Of a DNA stretch of 64,000 bases, positions 8,706-17,599 are shown one piece after another. Source of the stretch: Candidatus Rhodoferax mariagerensis (GTDB lineage: Bacteria > Pseudomonadota > Gammaproteobacteria > Burkholderiales > Burkholderiaceae_C). Position 1 is the stretch's first letter, and the number at the start of each line of letters is the position of its first letter. Position numbers and translations under genes: made by a program. Under the pieces are notes generated by a model. It worked only from the letters and a program-made list of their open reading frames with translations. It ran no database searches and had not been told where the DNA came from. The DNA lies in contig JADKAW010000007.1 of NCBI GenBank assembly GCA_016719055.1, positions 1 to 64,000 on the forward strand, given 5' to 3'.

Positions 8706-11700
8706 ATGAGATTTTTTGCACGTTTGTTTCTTTTTCTGACTTGGGTGCTGGCTGCTTCGTTTCCCGCTTTGGCAGTGCCTGACAGTTGGACAGTGGCGGG
8801 CAATCTGCTCACAACCCGTCAGCAGCACACGGTGACAGTGTTGCCTTCAGGCAAATTGTTGGTGGTGGGTGGCTTGCAGCCCGGCGGTGCAACGATCGAC
8901 AAAGCCGAGGTGTTCGACCCGATCACCAAGACTTCAGCCTACACCGGCAACATGGGGAACTCTCGCTTTGAGCATACGGCCACGCTGTTAAACAACGGCA
9001 AAGTGCTGGTTACCGGCGGGCACACAAAACCAGCCGGGGGTACCGCGGCCTACCTCAGTAGTGCTGAACTGTATGACCCAATCACCAACGCATGGACACC
9101 AGTGACTGCCATGACGTCGGTGCGACATTCTCACACAGCAACGTTATTGAGTTCAGGCAAGGTCCTAGTTGCGGGTGGTTATGACAGCACTGCTGTCAAC
9201 ACAGCAGTATTGTTTGATCCGGACACAGCTAGCTGGACCCCGCTTGGCAATTTGGTTGCGGCGCGTTACAGACACTCGGCCACTCTGCTTGCCAATGGCA
9301 AGGTGTTGGTGGCTGGGGGTTTCTTGATCGACTCCCAAGCAAGTGCAGAGTTATATGACCCAACGACCAATACTTGGGCGGTGACGGGCAGTTTGACGGC
9401 CAAGCGGGCTTATCACACGGCGACGCTGCTGGCTTCGGGCAAAGTGCTGGTGGCAGGTGGGGCTAACTCAGTACTGCCTGTCGCTGCCGAACTGTACGAC
9501 CCAGCGTTTGGCACCTGGAGTCCCGCCGGCAGCTTGGCGACAGGGCGCTTTTCTCAGATGGCAGCGCTTTTGCCCAATGGCCGGGTGATGGTCGCTGGCG
9601 GACAAGGAAATGCCGGTGCCGCGCTCAACAGTGTTGAAATTTACGACCCTACCAGCAACACCTGGAGCACCGCTGCAGACATGACTTCGGCGCGGCGCTA
9701 TCACGCAGCGGCGGTGCTACCAACGGGGCAGGTGATCGTCGTGGGTGGGAATTCCGGCTCTGCCGACCTTGGCAGCACCGAGACCTATCAACCCGACAAC
9801 GCCACATGGAACACCGCCGGCAGTATTGCGGCCGGTCGTCGCTATCACACGGCAACGCTGCTGCCAACCGGCAAAGTTTTGGTGGCAGGTGGTGATTCCG
9901 GGGGTCTAAGCGTTAACAGCGCTGCGTTGTTTGATCCGGCCACGGGCGCCTGGAGCATTGCAGGCAACATGCTGGTGGCGCGGCAGCAGCACACGGCAAC
10001 CCTATTGCCGTCGGGCAAGGTGCTTGTAACCGGTGGTGCCGGTGGACTTGCCAGTGCCGAGTTATATGACCCCGTGAGCAACATCTGGAGCAGTGCCGCC
10101 AGCATGACCGCTGCCCGCAATACCCACACGGCAACACTGTTGTCGTCAGGAAAGGTGCTTGTAAGTGGTGGCGCCGGCGGCCTTGCCAGCGCGGTGTTGT
10201 ATGACCCGGTGAACAACACCTGGAGCAGCACTGCCAGTATGACGATTGGTCGCAGTCTCCACACGGCCACGTTGTTAAAAAATGGGAAAGTCTTGGTCGC
10301 AGGTGGCTCTGGCGGCGTTGCCAGTGCGGAGCTGTATGACCCGGACACCGGCACATGGAGTAGCGCTGGCAATCTGGTGACGGCACGCGACAGGCATGCC
10401 GCCACCGTGTTGTCGTCTGGCAAGGTCTTGGTGACTGGGGGTATTGCTGGGGCCGTCACATTGGGCAACGCTGAGGTGTATGACCCGGCCAGCAATTCTT
10501 GGAGTCCGGCGCGCAACCTGTCGGTCGGTCGGTCATATCACACGGCTACCCTGCTGCCATCAGGAAAGGTACTGGTTGCTGGTGGGGAAGGTATAGGCAC
10601 GCTCACCAGTGTGGAGCTGTTTGACCCCGCCAGTGACAAGTGGAGTGCCACCGGTAATTTGATCACGGCGCGTTCCAGCCACACCGCCACACTGCTGCCG
10701 TCGGGTAAGGTATTGGTGGCACAGGGCACCAATCCTGCGTACCTTTCCAGCGCCGAGCTGTATGACCCAGCCAGTGCCACGATGGCCTCGGCCGGCAACT
10801 TGACCACCACGCGCAGCTTTCACACCGGCACGCTGCTGCCATCGGGCAAGGTGCTGGTGGCCGGTGGTGATTTGAGCGGCCCGGCAACTTCTGAGGTCTA
10901 TGACCCAGCCACCAGCACCTGGGGTGGTGTCAGCAGCATGTTGACCTGGCGAAACCATCACTCGGCCACCCTGTTGCCCTCAGGCAAGGTGTTGGTGGCC
11001 GGCGGCGTCAGTGGTGGCAATATCCTCACCAGTGCCGAACTGTATGACCCGGCCACCAACACCTGGAGTGCGGCAGCCAGCATGGCAAAGGCGCATCAAA
11101 TTCATACGGCAACACTGCTGGCCTCGGGCCATGTACTGGTGGTCGGGGGTTTTGCAGGTTCAGGTGTTTCGGAGACCAGTGCCGAGCTCTACAACCCGGC
11201 CAGTGATTCCTGGAGCTCAGCCGGTAATTTGATCACGGGGCGTTACAACCACACAGCCACGCTGCTGTCGTCGGGCAAGGTGCTGGTAGCAGGCGGTGGA
11301 ACAATTGGCGGGGTCTACTTTAATAGTACGGAGTTGTACGATCCGGCTACAAACTCCTGGGATGCAACCGGCAATTTGAATGCAGCGCGGTGGGCGCATA
11401 GTGCCACGTTGTTGCCATCGGGCAAGGTGCTGGTTGCAAGCGGTTTTGGGTCTGGCCGTTTGACCAGTGCCGAACTGTATGATCCTGTGGCGGGTACCTG
11501 GGCCCTGACGGGCAACCTGACTGTCGCCCGGACCGGCTTCACGGCGACCCTCTTGAACTCCGGCAATGTGCTGATTGCGGGTGGCTCGGCCACTGGTGGC
11601 TCAACAGCAAGTGTCGAGCTGTACGACTCCGCAAGCAGTGTTTGGCGAGAAGCGGGTTGGCTGGCGACTGCGCGAAGCACCCACACCGCCGTGCTGCTGA

Positions 11701-12422
11701 CTTCCGGCAAGGTCCTGCTAGCCAGTGGCTACGGCAGTGCCAACAATCTTGCCAGTGCTGAGTTGTACACATCTGACCTGGCTTTCGCGGAGGTACGCCG
11801 CCCCGTGGTCAGCATTGCCACCAATCCTCTGGGCAACGGGTCAGCACTGCAACTGACCGGTGCTGCTTTTATCGGTGATGGTGAAGCATCTGGCGGCGGC
11901 ACTAGCAACAGCGCGAGCAACTCGCCACTGGTGCAACTGCGCCGCCTCGACAACGAGCAAACCACCTGGCTTATGCCCAACACAGCCCGCTTGCCTAGCA
12001 GCTACACCAGTTCGGCCCTGAGCGGTCTGAGCTTTGGCCACTACGCCGTCACACTGTTTGTCAACGGTATTCCCAGCGCGTCAAAAATTTCGGTGTCGTA
12101 CGCGTCAGCCACAATACCTTTGCCACCCACCAACGTTGCGTCGGCTGCCGGGCCTGGCAAGGTCAAGCTGACTTTCACAGCGTCTGCGGGCAGCGGCGCG
12201 CCGATCATGGCATACACCGCCACTTGCACGGCAACGGGCCACGCCAGCAAAAGTGCCACGGGCACGGGTTCGCCCCTGGTGGTGAGTGGATTGTCGAGCG
12301 GGGTGCCATATGTCTGCACATTGACTGCGAGCAACGGCGCTTACACCAGCACTTCATCGGTCCCCGTACCCGTCAAGCTCAAGTCTGATCTCACGCCAAT
12401 ATTGATGTTGCTGCTGGACTGA
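8706..12422 (+). CDS. Large secreted kelch-repeat protein (21 motifs) with DLTPILMLLLD tail
   Basis: A 1238-residue exported-type protein. AAGGA ahead of ATG 8706 and a signal peptide (MRFFARLFLFLTWVLAASFPALA, cut before VPD) fix the start. I count 21 kelch motifs (ATLLPSGKVLVAGG followed by ELYDPATNTW), which matches three seven-bladed propellers. Motifs 9-11, with the shared GGAGGLASA, GGAGGLASA and GGSGGVASA segments, are the most alike and suggest recent blade duplication. After about residue 1035 come an early-set-like domain (SPLVQLRRLDN), a fibronectin-III-like domain (PLPPTNVASAAG ... GVPYVCTLTASNG) and the terminal DLTPILMLLLD. Domain order equals that of the 905-residue protein on the opposite strand, so the two are paralogues with different blade numbers. 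The ligand or substrate is unknown. Confidence 0.88.
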   Translation: MRFFARLFLFLTWVLAASFPALAVPDSWTVAGNLLTTRQQHTVTVLPSGKLLVVGGLQPGGATIDKAEVFDPITKTSAYTGNMGNSRFEHTATLLNNGKVLVTGGHTKPAGGTAAYLSSAELYDPITNAWTPVTAMTSVRHSHTATLLSSGKVLVAGGYDSTAVNTAVLFDPDTASWTPLGNLVAARYRHSATLLANGKVLVAGGFLIDSQASAELYDPTTNTWAVTGSLTAKRAYHTATLLASGKVLVAGGANSVLPVAAELYDPAFGTWSPAGSLATGRFSQMAALLPNGRVMVAGGQGNAGAALNSVEIYDPTSNTWSTAADMTSARRYHAAAVLPTGQVIVVGGNSGSADLGSTETYQPDNATWNTAGSIAAGRRYHTATLLPTGKVLVAGGDSGGLSVNSAALFDPATGAWSIAGNMLVARQQHTATLLPSGKVLVTGGAGGLASAELYDPVSNIWSSAASMTAARNTHTATLLSSGKVLVSGGAGGLASAVLYDPVNNTWSSTASMTIGRSLHTATLLKNGKVLVAGGSGGVASAELYDPDTGTWSSAGNLVTARDRHAATVLSSGKVLVTGGIAGAVTLGNAEVYDPASNSWSPARNLSVGRSYHTATLLPSGKVLVAGGEGIGTLTSVELFDPASDKWSATGNLITARSSHTATLLPSGKVLVAQGTNPAYLSSAELYDPASATMASAGNLTTTRSFHTGTLLPSGKVLVAGGDLSGPATSEVYDPATSTWGGVSSMLTWRNHHSATLLPSGKVLVAGGVSGGNILTSAELYDPATNTWSAAASMAKAHQIHTATLLASGHVLVVGGFAGSGVSETSAELYNPASDSWSSAGNLITGRYNHTATLLSSGKVLVAGGGTIGGVYFNSTELYDPATNSWDATGNLNAARWAHSATLLPSGKVLVASGFGSGRLTSAELYDPVAGTWALTGNLTVARTGFTATLLNSGNVLIAGGSATGGSTASVELYDSASSVWREAGWLATARSTHTAVLLTSGKVLLASGYGSANNLASAELYTSDLAFAEVRRPVVSIATNPLGNGSALQLTGAAFIGDGEASGGGTSNSASNSPLVQLRRLDNEQTTWLMPNTARLPSSYTSSALSGLSFGHYAVTLFVNGIPSASKISVSYASATIPLPPTNVASAAGPGKVKLTFTASAGSGAPIMAYTATCTATGHASKSATGTGSPLVVSGLSSGVPYVCTLTASNGAYTSTSSVPVPVKLKSDLTPILMLLLD
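12387..12419 (+). other. DLTPILMLLLD tail, copy 3
   Basis: Last 11 codons before the TGA at 12420. Uses CTC, CCA and TTG at positions where copies 1 and 2 use CTG, CCG and CTG. Confidence 0.85.
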
Positions 12423-12469
12423 CTGACATCAACGTCGTTGGTTGCGCCAACTCATTCTTTCTGGCATTG

Positions 12470-12982
12470 ATGAAAGTTATTGCAATCATCTCAGCGGTGG
12501 TTTTTGTTGCGGCCTTGGCATCCATCGCGGTTTATGTCGCTGGACTGCGCGATTACTCCGACCAGGTTTACAGATGGCATGCGGATCCAGGGTCAGTTGC
12601 TGCAAACCGCTTGGTTCGTGGCGCAAAGCTCGATGCGATCAACGCAAATTTACACTTGCTGATCGCTGCCGTTAACCAGTCAGACAATGACCCCGAATCA
12701 TTTCGCACGCCCTCTGCCGCAGAGCCGACTAACCCACCAAAACTAAAGCTGATCAGCCTCGCATCTGGCGTTGCAACGGTTGAGGTGATCAATGCTGAAC
12801 ACCTCACGCAGCGCATGGGATCGACCGGCGCAAACACATTCATGGCCGAAGCCACTTTCACCCTCACTGAACATCGCGACGTCCAGTCCGTGGATTTCCG
12901 TTTTGAGGAAGGCGACCATGCCGTACCTGGCCTGTACGCGCGCCAGGATTTTCTGGACCGGTGGAAGCCGGTCAAGGAGTGA
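12470..12982 (+). CDS. Hypothetical membrane-anchored protein, possibly GerMN-like
   Basis: A 170-residue protein starting MKVIAIISAVVFVAALASIAVYVAG, one N-terminal membrane segment or uncleaved signal. The C-terminal half (FMAEATFTLTEHRDVQSVDFRFEEGD) resembles the strand-helix pattern of GerMN domains, where a tentative-initiation segment is followed by a hydrophobic strand and an acidic turn; this is a weak match by eye. It sits 47 bases after the large kelch gene on the same strand and converges on the tail-bearing gene at 13006, so it may be co-transcribed with the kelch gene. It lacks the DLTPILMLLLD tail. Confidence 0.6.
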   Translation: MKVIAIISAVVFVAALASIAVYVAGLRDYSDQVYRWHADPGSVAANRLVRGAKLDAINANLHLLIAAVNQSDNDPESFRTPSAAEPTNPPKLKLISLASGVATVEVINAEHLTQRMGSTGANTFMAEATFTLTEHRDVQSVDFRFEEGDHAVPGLYARQDFLDRWKPVKE

Positions 12983-13005
12983 CAGTAGGCGTGTAAGGCG
13001 CTCCG

Positions 13006-14070
13006 TCAGTCCAGTAACAACATCAAGATCGGCGTCAGGTCAACCTTTGGCATTACCGTCACAGTCACCGGCGCCGAGGCAGCGCCCGATCCATTGTTAT
13101 TGATTCCACTCACGCCATAGCTGGTACTGACCCCAGGCGAGGCCGTGCAATTGTTCACCCATGTGATGCCCGCGCAGTTTCCACCGGTCCAACGATAAGA
13201 GTTGGCTGTCGGGTTGCAACTTGCCGTCAGCATTGACGATTGGCCGGGTTGAATGCGCGCTGGTGCAGCGCTCAGGCTGCAAATCGGCACCGGCGATGCA
13301 AGACCATTCCCGCTGACCGTCATGCTGTGCGGGCTGCCGGGTGCGCTGGTAGTCAACGTGATCGATCCAAGCTGCAAGCCAGTTGTTGTGGGGGCAAACG
13401 TCACATTCAGGCTACAGGTGTTGCCGGCGCCGAGGCTGCTTGTGCAATTGTGGGAGATGCCAAAAACCGGATTTGATGACAGGATACTGATGATGCCCAG
13501 GACTGCATTGCCCGTATTGGTCAGCGTGATGGCCTGAGGAACCGACACAGTACCGGCCACTTGGCCAGAAAAAAAGAGTGATGGTGGACTGAATGCAACT
13601 GATGGAACAAGTAGGCTGATTGGGTAGGGCGCTGAAGTCGCGGCGTTGTAGTTGTTGTCAGCGGCTTTGGCGGCGGTAACAGCGCAATTGCCGCTGGCGT
13701 TCGTGATGGTCAGCTTTGCCGTGCCCGGCGCGACAGCACAGCCAGTGGAACTGCCTGCGCTAAAGGTCACTGCGCCAGTACCACTTCCACCGGTATAGGT
13801 TAGGCTGCCGGTGTTGCCGTAGCTGATGCTGGCTGGGCCAGTGACGCTCAACGTGACCTGGTTGGCCAGTTGCCTTGTCACCGTCAGGTGGTAGGTTTTT
13901 GTCGAGCCGTCCTGCGCCGTCACAACGATGGTGACCAGATTGTTGCCCAGGCTCAGCACGATGGGCGCTGGTGCGCTGCCAGCGTCGGTCGGAGCGCCAT
14001 TGACGGTGACCGTCGCCGCTGCATCAGCGACTGTGGGCGTTACAGTGATGTTGCTAGCGATGCCTGACAC
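13006..14070 (-). CDS. Cadherin-like/choice-of-anchor D protein with DLTPILMLLLD tail, 5'-truncated
   Basis: The 354-residue frame reads: end of a cadherin-like beta-sandwich repeat (ITVTPTVADAAATVTVNG ... TAQDGSTKTYHLTVTR), a glycine-rich MBG-like segment, a choice-of-anchor D/ASH-type domain (FSPPSLFFSGQVAGT ... LNVTFAPTTTG), an Ig-like Cys-containing segment and the terminal DLTPILMLLLD. The first cadherin-like strands (ADLSNLTVSVGSLSPAF) are present upstream at about 14070-14148 but in another frame, and homology then ends at about 14150 where a kinase remnant on the other strand begins. The gene has therefore lost its signal peptide and N-terminus and carries a frameshift or small deletion near 14070; it is probably non-functional. 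Choice-of-anchor domains are named for occurring next to different C-terminal anchoring signals, which suits the tail idea. Confidence 0.75.
   Translation of the reverse strand: MSGIASNITVTPTVADAAATVTVNGAPTDAGSAPAPIVLSLGNNLVTIVVTAQDGSTKTYHLTVTRQLANQVTLSVTGPASISYGNTGSLTYTGGSGTGAVTFSAGSSTGCAVAPGTAKLTITNASGNCAVTAAKAADNNYNAATSAPYPISLLVPSVAFSPPSLFFSGQVAGTVSVPQAITLTNTGNAVLGIISILSSNPVFGISHNCTSSLGAGNTCSLNVTFAPTTTGLQLGSITLTTSAPGSPHSMTVSGNGLASPVPICSLSAAPARIQPGQSSMLTASCNPTANSYRWTGGNCAGITWVNNCTASPGVSTSYGVSGINNNGSGAASAPVTVTVMPKVDLTPILMLLLD
13009..13041 (-). other. DLTPILMLLLD tail, copy 4
   Basis: Last 11 codons before the TGA at 13006. Uses GAC, ATC, TTG and TTA where copy 1 uses GAT, ATT, CTG and CTG; peptide unchanged. 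Confidence 0.85.
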
Positions 14071-14155
14071 CAGTTCAAGGTCCCGGCAGCGAACGCCGGT
14101 GACAGGCTACCCACTGAAACCGTCAGATTGCTCAAATCAGCGTTGTTACTCGGTA

Positions 14156-14719
14156 TGCGGCAACAGTTTGGGTCTGGGGCTGGCGATTGCCGATGGGCTG
14201 GCGCGGGCGCTGGGGCACCGACTGACGTTGAGCTCCTCTCCAGGGCGCGGCAGCGTGTTTCGGTTGTTATTGCCAATTGCCCATGGTCTGCCTTTGCCAG
14301 AGGCCAATCTAGCAGCTCGTCCTGGCAAAGCCGAGGTACTCAAAGTTCGCGTGTTGGTGGTGGATGATGACGAAACCGTGCGCAGCGGCATGCTTCATCT
14401 GCTGAGTGAGTGGGGCTGTCAGTGCGACTCGGCTGAGTCGATCGAGGAGGCGCTTGAACTGGCACGCAGGCAGGCGCCAGAGGTGGTCATCAGCGACTAT
14501 CGCCTGCGCGACCAACGCAGCGGGCTGGAGGCCATCGCAGCCTTGCGTGCTTTGGTGGGCAACAGCTTACCCGCATTGTTGATTACCGGTGACACGGGCC
14601 CGCAGCGACTTCGCGAGGCGCAGTCCAGTGGCATCCCGCTGCTGCATAAACCGGTGGCACCAAGCAAACTTTACCAGGCACTGGTGGCCGTACTAGCACC
14701 AGAAGAGGCGGCAAAGTAG
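14156..14719 (+). pseudogene. Hybrid histidine kinase/response regulator, 3' remnant
   Basis: The frame begins in the middle of an HATPase domain: GNSLGLGLAIADGLARALG is the G2 box and SSPGRGSVFRLLLP its end. A complete receiver domain follows: VLVVDDDE acidic pocket, VVISDYRL with the phospho-acceptor Asp, LLITGD and the conserved Lys in LLHKPV. Dimerisation, sensor and most of the ATPase domain are absent. The reading frame happens to stay open leftwards to 13928, but that part is only the antisense of the cadherin-like gene. Both divergent genes lose homology at the same point, about 14150, as expected if a deletion removed the shared upstream region. A receiver-only product could be made only if a start were acquired. 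Confidence 0.75.
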
Positions 14720-14730
14720 CTACGTTATCT

Positions 14731-14775
14731 ATAGCTATTCATGCTTATCAATAAAGGGCTTGAAGGCAATTTTAT
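14731..14775 (+). repeat. Dispersed intergenic repeat
   Basis: One of the best-preserved copies: ATAGCTATTCATGC, a short AT-rich centre, then ATAAAGGGCTTGAAGGC and a T-rich end. Located between the kinase remnant and the DUF3592 gene. Confidence 0.6.
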
Positions 14776-14802
14776 TGATTGACTGCACGCTGCTTCTGTG
14801 CC

Positions 14803-15978
14803 TCAGGCCGGTTCGTCAGAGCCATCCTCACCAGCCGCCAGCACCGTGAACGGATAGTCGGTCTCGTAACGGGTGCCATTCTTGAGCACCCGGCGAACGC
14901 GCACCATCCAGCTCACCACCGATTGCAGTGTCTTCAGACTCGCGGCTGCCCGCGCTGGCACGACAAGTTCGCCAGTGAAGTCCTCGGCAATCACAACCTC
15001 CAGGTTTTCTCGCGTCAACAGGGCCTTCTCATGGCTGGTGCGGGTGCCTTTGCCATCGGTGCGTTCGCACAACACCACCACCTTGAGCGTTGCCAGGTGC
15101 ACCGGGCCGGGCTGGCTGAAATACACCTGCGTCTGCTGCCCTGGCGACAACGGATGGGCACCAATCTCAATCACCGGGTCGGCCACCCGTGCGGCGCGCA
15201 TCGCGCGCAGCCAGTGGTAAATCAAAAAGGCTTCGATGCCACCCACAATTAGATACGGCCACAGCCCGCCCAGCAGCGAGGGCGCCACATCGCCAAAGCT
15301 GATTCTGGGTAAAACCACGAAGAGAAACAGCGCCACCACCACTATGACGATGCTCAGGCAGCCGGCAACGCCGCGTGTCGACACAATGGGTGATAGGCGC
15401 ACTGGCAGACGTGCGCCCTGGCTCACACGCACGTCGGCGTAGTCGGGGCGACGCCTTAGGCTTGACCTTAGAAACCAGCCACCTAGCAGGATGAAGAAGC
15501 CCGGAATCAGTGCACCCAGGTAGAACTCGGCTCTAAAACGCCGCACCAGCACCGACTTTTCCGGGTCTGCCGGGTCGTACCAGCATGGCATATGCACGCC
15601 TTTGTGAATGCCGCTCATTTCCTGGTGCCCGGCCATGATGCCGTCGTGATTGTCATAACCCTCGGCGACATAACGCGTGGCGTTGACCACGTAAGCCCAA
15701 CTGAACTCTGTGTGCGCCGTTTCGTTGTTGTACCAGGTTCCGCCCAGTTGGGACCTTGACGACGAACTGACCGTGCGCTCGTCCAGCACCTGGCAATGAG
15801 TGGGCTGGTACACCCGGGCGATGCGGTAATCGCGCACAGCCTGCAGCACAAAGGGTGTCATGACACCCAGGCCGATCAAAATAATGAAGACAAAAAACGG
15901 CCGGCCTTTTCGGGCTTGCTCGGCAGCGGTGGCTTTGCGGTTTGAAGGCTTAGGGCTTGGTTTCTGTGGGTCAGACAT
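14803..15978 (-). CDS. DUF3592 domain membrane protein
   Basis: A 391-residue protein of unknown function. Hydrophobic segments occur at about residues 28-50 (FFVFIILIGLGVMTPFVL), 175-195 (FYLGALIPGFFILLGGW), 225-248 (LSIVIVVVALFLFVVL) and 258-278 (YLIVGGIEAFLIYHW). Between the first two lies the DUF3592-type extracytoplasmic domain (HTEFSWAYVVNATRYVAEG ... VHMPCWYDPADPEKSVL), where YDPxDPxxSVL is the recognisable signature. A basic, Lys-rich N-terminus precedes the first segment. AGGAG at 7-nt spacing before ATG 15978 supports the start. No operon partner: the photolyase gene upstream is on the same strand but 97 bases away. Confidence 0.85.
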   Translation of the reverse strand: MSDPQKPSPKPSNRKATAAEQARKGRPFFVFIILIGLGVMTPFVLQAVRDYRIARVYQPTHCQVLDERTVSSSSRSQLGGTWYNNETAHTEFSWAYVVNATRYVAEGYDNHDGIMAGHQEMSGIHKGVHMPCWYDPADPEKSVLVRRFRAEFYLGALIPGFFILLGGWFLRSSLRRRPDYADVRVSQGARLPVRLSPIVSTRGVAGCLSIVIVVVALFLFVVLPRISFGDVAPSLLGGLWPYLIVGGIEAFLIYHWLRAMRAARVADPVIEIGAHPLSPGQQTQVYFSQPGPVHLATLKVVVLCERTDGKGTRTSHEKALLTRENLEVVIAEDFTGELVVPARAAASLKTLQSVVSWMVRVRRVLKNGTRYETDYPFTVLAAGEDGSDEPA

Positions 15979-16075
15979 AGGTCATCTCCTGGACATGCCG
16001 GTACCAAATGGCGCTTTGGAGGGCCACAAATTGTAGGAGGTAAAACACCAGCACTGGCGTGCCATCCAAGGCGCT

Positions 16076-17578
16076 TTAGTGGCTCTTTGAGGCAGGCGTA
16101 TTGCGGGTGTTTTCCAGCTTTTTGACCACTTCATAACGCAGCAGTGAGCGCGCTCGCGCCTGGGCATGATCCACCATTGGCTGCGGGTAATTGACCCCCA
16201 GCGTGACGCCTGCAGCCTGCAACTCCAGCGGTTTGGCGGTCCAGGGGGCGTGGATGGCCTTGTTGGACAGCCCCGCCAGCTGCGGCAGGTAGCGGCGAAT
16301 GAATTTGCCATCCGGGTCAAATTTTTCGCTTTGGCTGACTGGGTTGAAGATTCTGAAATAGGGCTGGGCATCACAGCCACTGGAGGCCACCCATTGCCAG
16401 CCGCCATTGTTGGCCGACAGGTCAAAGTCGTTGAGGTGCTGGGCAAAGTAGCGCTCGCCCCAGCGCCAGTCCAGCCCCAGGTCTTTGACCAAAAAACTGC
16501 CCACCACCATGCGCAGGCGGTTGTGCATATAACCCGTCTGGTTGATCTGGGCCATGGCGGCATCCACCAGCGGGTAACCGGTGCGGCCCTGGCACCAGGC
16601 GTCAAGGCGCTCGCTGGCCGCCGGGCCGCCGTCCCAGGCGATGGCATCGTATTCCGGTTTGAAGGCGTGGTCTGCCACGTGCGGAAAATTGGCCAGAATC
16701 GAAAAATAAAAGTCGCGCCAGACCAGTTCGCTCAGCCACACCGCAGCACCCGGGCTGCCGGCCAGCTGGCGCTGCCTGGCCGTGGCGACCAGCTGGCGGA
16801 TCGACACGGTGCCAAAACGCAGATGCACGCCCAAATAACTAGGCCCCTTGACGGCCGGAAAGTCGCGGGTGGCGTGGTACTGGTCCATGCGCTCAAAAAA
16901 CGCCTCAAACAACTGGGCACCGCCGCGCATACCCACGGGGATTTTCAGCGTTGACAAATTGGTGGCTTCAAAGCCAAGGTCACCCAGCTTTGGCACCGGG
17001 GCCTGAAAGCCGGGCGGGCGTGGGGCAAGTCTTGCTGCCAGCGCGCTGATATCGTGGTGGCGCAAATGCTCGGCACTCAGGCGTAACAGCCAGTTGTTTT
17101 TGTAGGGGGTGAATACCCCGTAAACCGTGCCGGCTTGTGTCAGGATGTCGCGCCGCTCAAAAATCACATGGTCTTTGCAGGTCTGAAAACCGATGCCCGA
17201 CTGCGCCAGCGCCTCCCTGACGCGCTCATCCCGGGCTATGGCCAGCGGCTCGTAGTCATGCGCCGCAAAAACACATTGCACGTTGAGCTGGCGTGCCAGG
17301 GCGACGATGTCCGCGCTGGCCACAGCATGGCGCGTGATCAACCCGCCGTGCGCGTGGCCGCTGGCCTGACGCAAGGCCTCGTCCAGTTGCAGCAGCGACT
17401 CGCGGATAAATTCAACACGCCTGTCAACGCGGGGCAGGGGGGCCAAAATTTCCCGGTCGAAGACAAACACGCAGTGCACCTGCCGGCATTGGCTTAGGGC
17501 CAGGTGCAATGCTGCGTTGTCCGACAGCCGCAAATCCCGGCGAAACCACATCAGTCCTGTGTCAAAGGCTTGGCTCAT
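16076..17578 (-). CDS. phrB: Deoxyribodipyrimidine photolyase
   Basis: Light-driven repair of cyclobutane pyrimidine dimers, using FAD and an antenna cofactor. The 500-residue protein has the N-terminal antenna-binding alpha/beta domain (GLMWFRRDLRLSDNAAL ... VFVFDREIL) and the C-terminal FAD domain with KGPSYLGVHLRFGTVS, GRTGYPLVDAAM, MHNRLRMVVGSFLVKDL, WRWGERYFAQHLNDFDLSANN and WVASSGCDAQPYFRIFNP; the active-site W and N residues of CPD class I enzymes are present. I chose ATG 17578 because MSQAFDTGLMWFRRDLR aligns with the family start; the longer open frame to 17866 overlaps yqgE. The divergent yqgE start is only 21 bases away, so promoters must overlap neighbouring sequence. Confidence 0.95.
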   Translation of the reverse strand: MSQAFDTGLMWFRRDLRLSDNAALHLALSQCRQVHCVFVFDREILAPLPRVDRRVEFIRESLLQLDEALRQASGHAHGGLITRHAVASADIVALARQLNVQCVFAAHDYEPLAIARDERVREALAQSGIGFQTCKDHVIFERRDILTQAGTVYGVFTPYKNNWLLRLSAEHLRHHDISALAARLAPRPPGFQAPVPKLGDLGFEATNLSTLKIPVGMRGGAQLFEAFFERMDQYHATRDFPAVKGPSYLGVHLRFGTVSIRQLVATARQRQLAGSPGAAVWLSELVWRDFYFSILANFPHVADHAFKPEYDAIAWDGGPAASERLDAWCQGRTGYPLVDAAMAQINQTGYMHNRLRMVVGSFLVKDLGLDWRWGERYFAQHLNDFDLSANNGGWQWVASSGCDAQPYFRIFNPVSQSEKFDPDGKFIRRYLPQLAGLSNKAIHAPWTAKPLELQAAGVTLGVNYPQPMVDHAQARARSLLRYEVVKKLENTRNTPASKSH

Positions 17579-17599
17579 GTTCACCGTTAAAATTGTTTC

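Noticed and set aside
8706..12422. Tandem repeat possibly a CRISPR array
   Set aside because: Repeats are about 150 bases, in frame, degenerate and encode kelch blades; no short identical repeats with unique spacers.
13928..14155. N-terminal extension of the kinase/receiver frame
   Set aside because: The frame is open by chance across the antisense of the cadherin-like gene; kinase similarity begins only at about 14156.
15982..16647. Alternative frame within phrB
   Set aside because: Shadow of the photolyase gene in another frame on the same strand.
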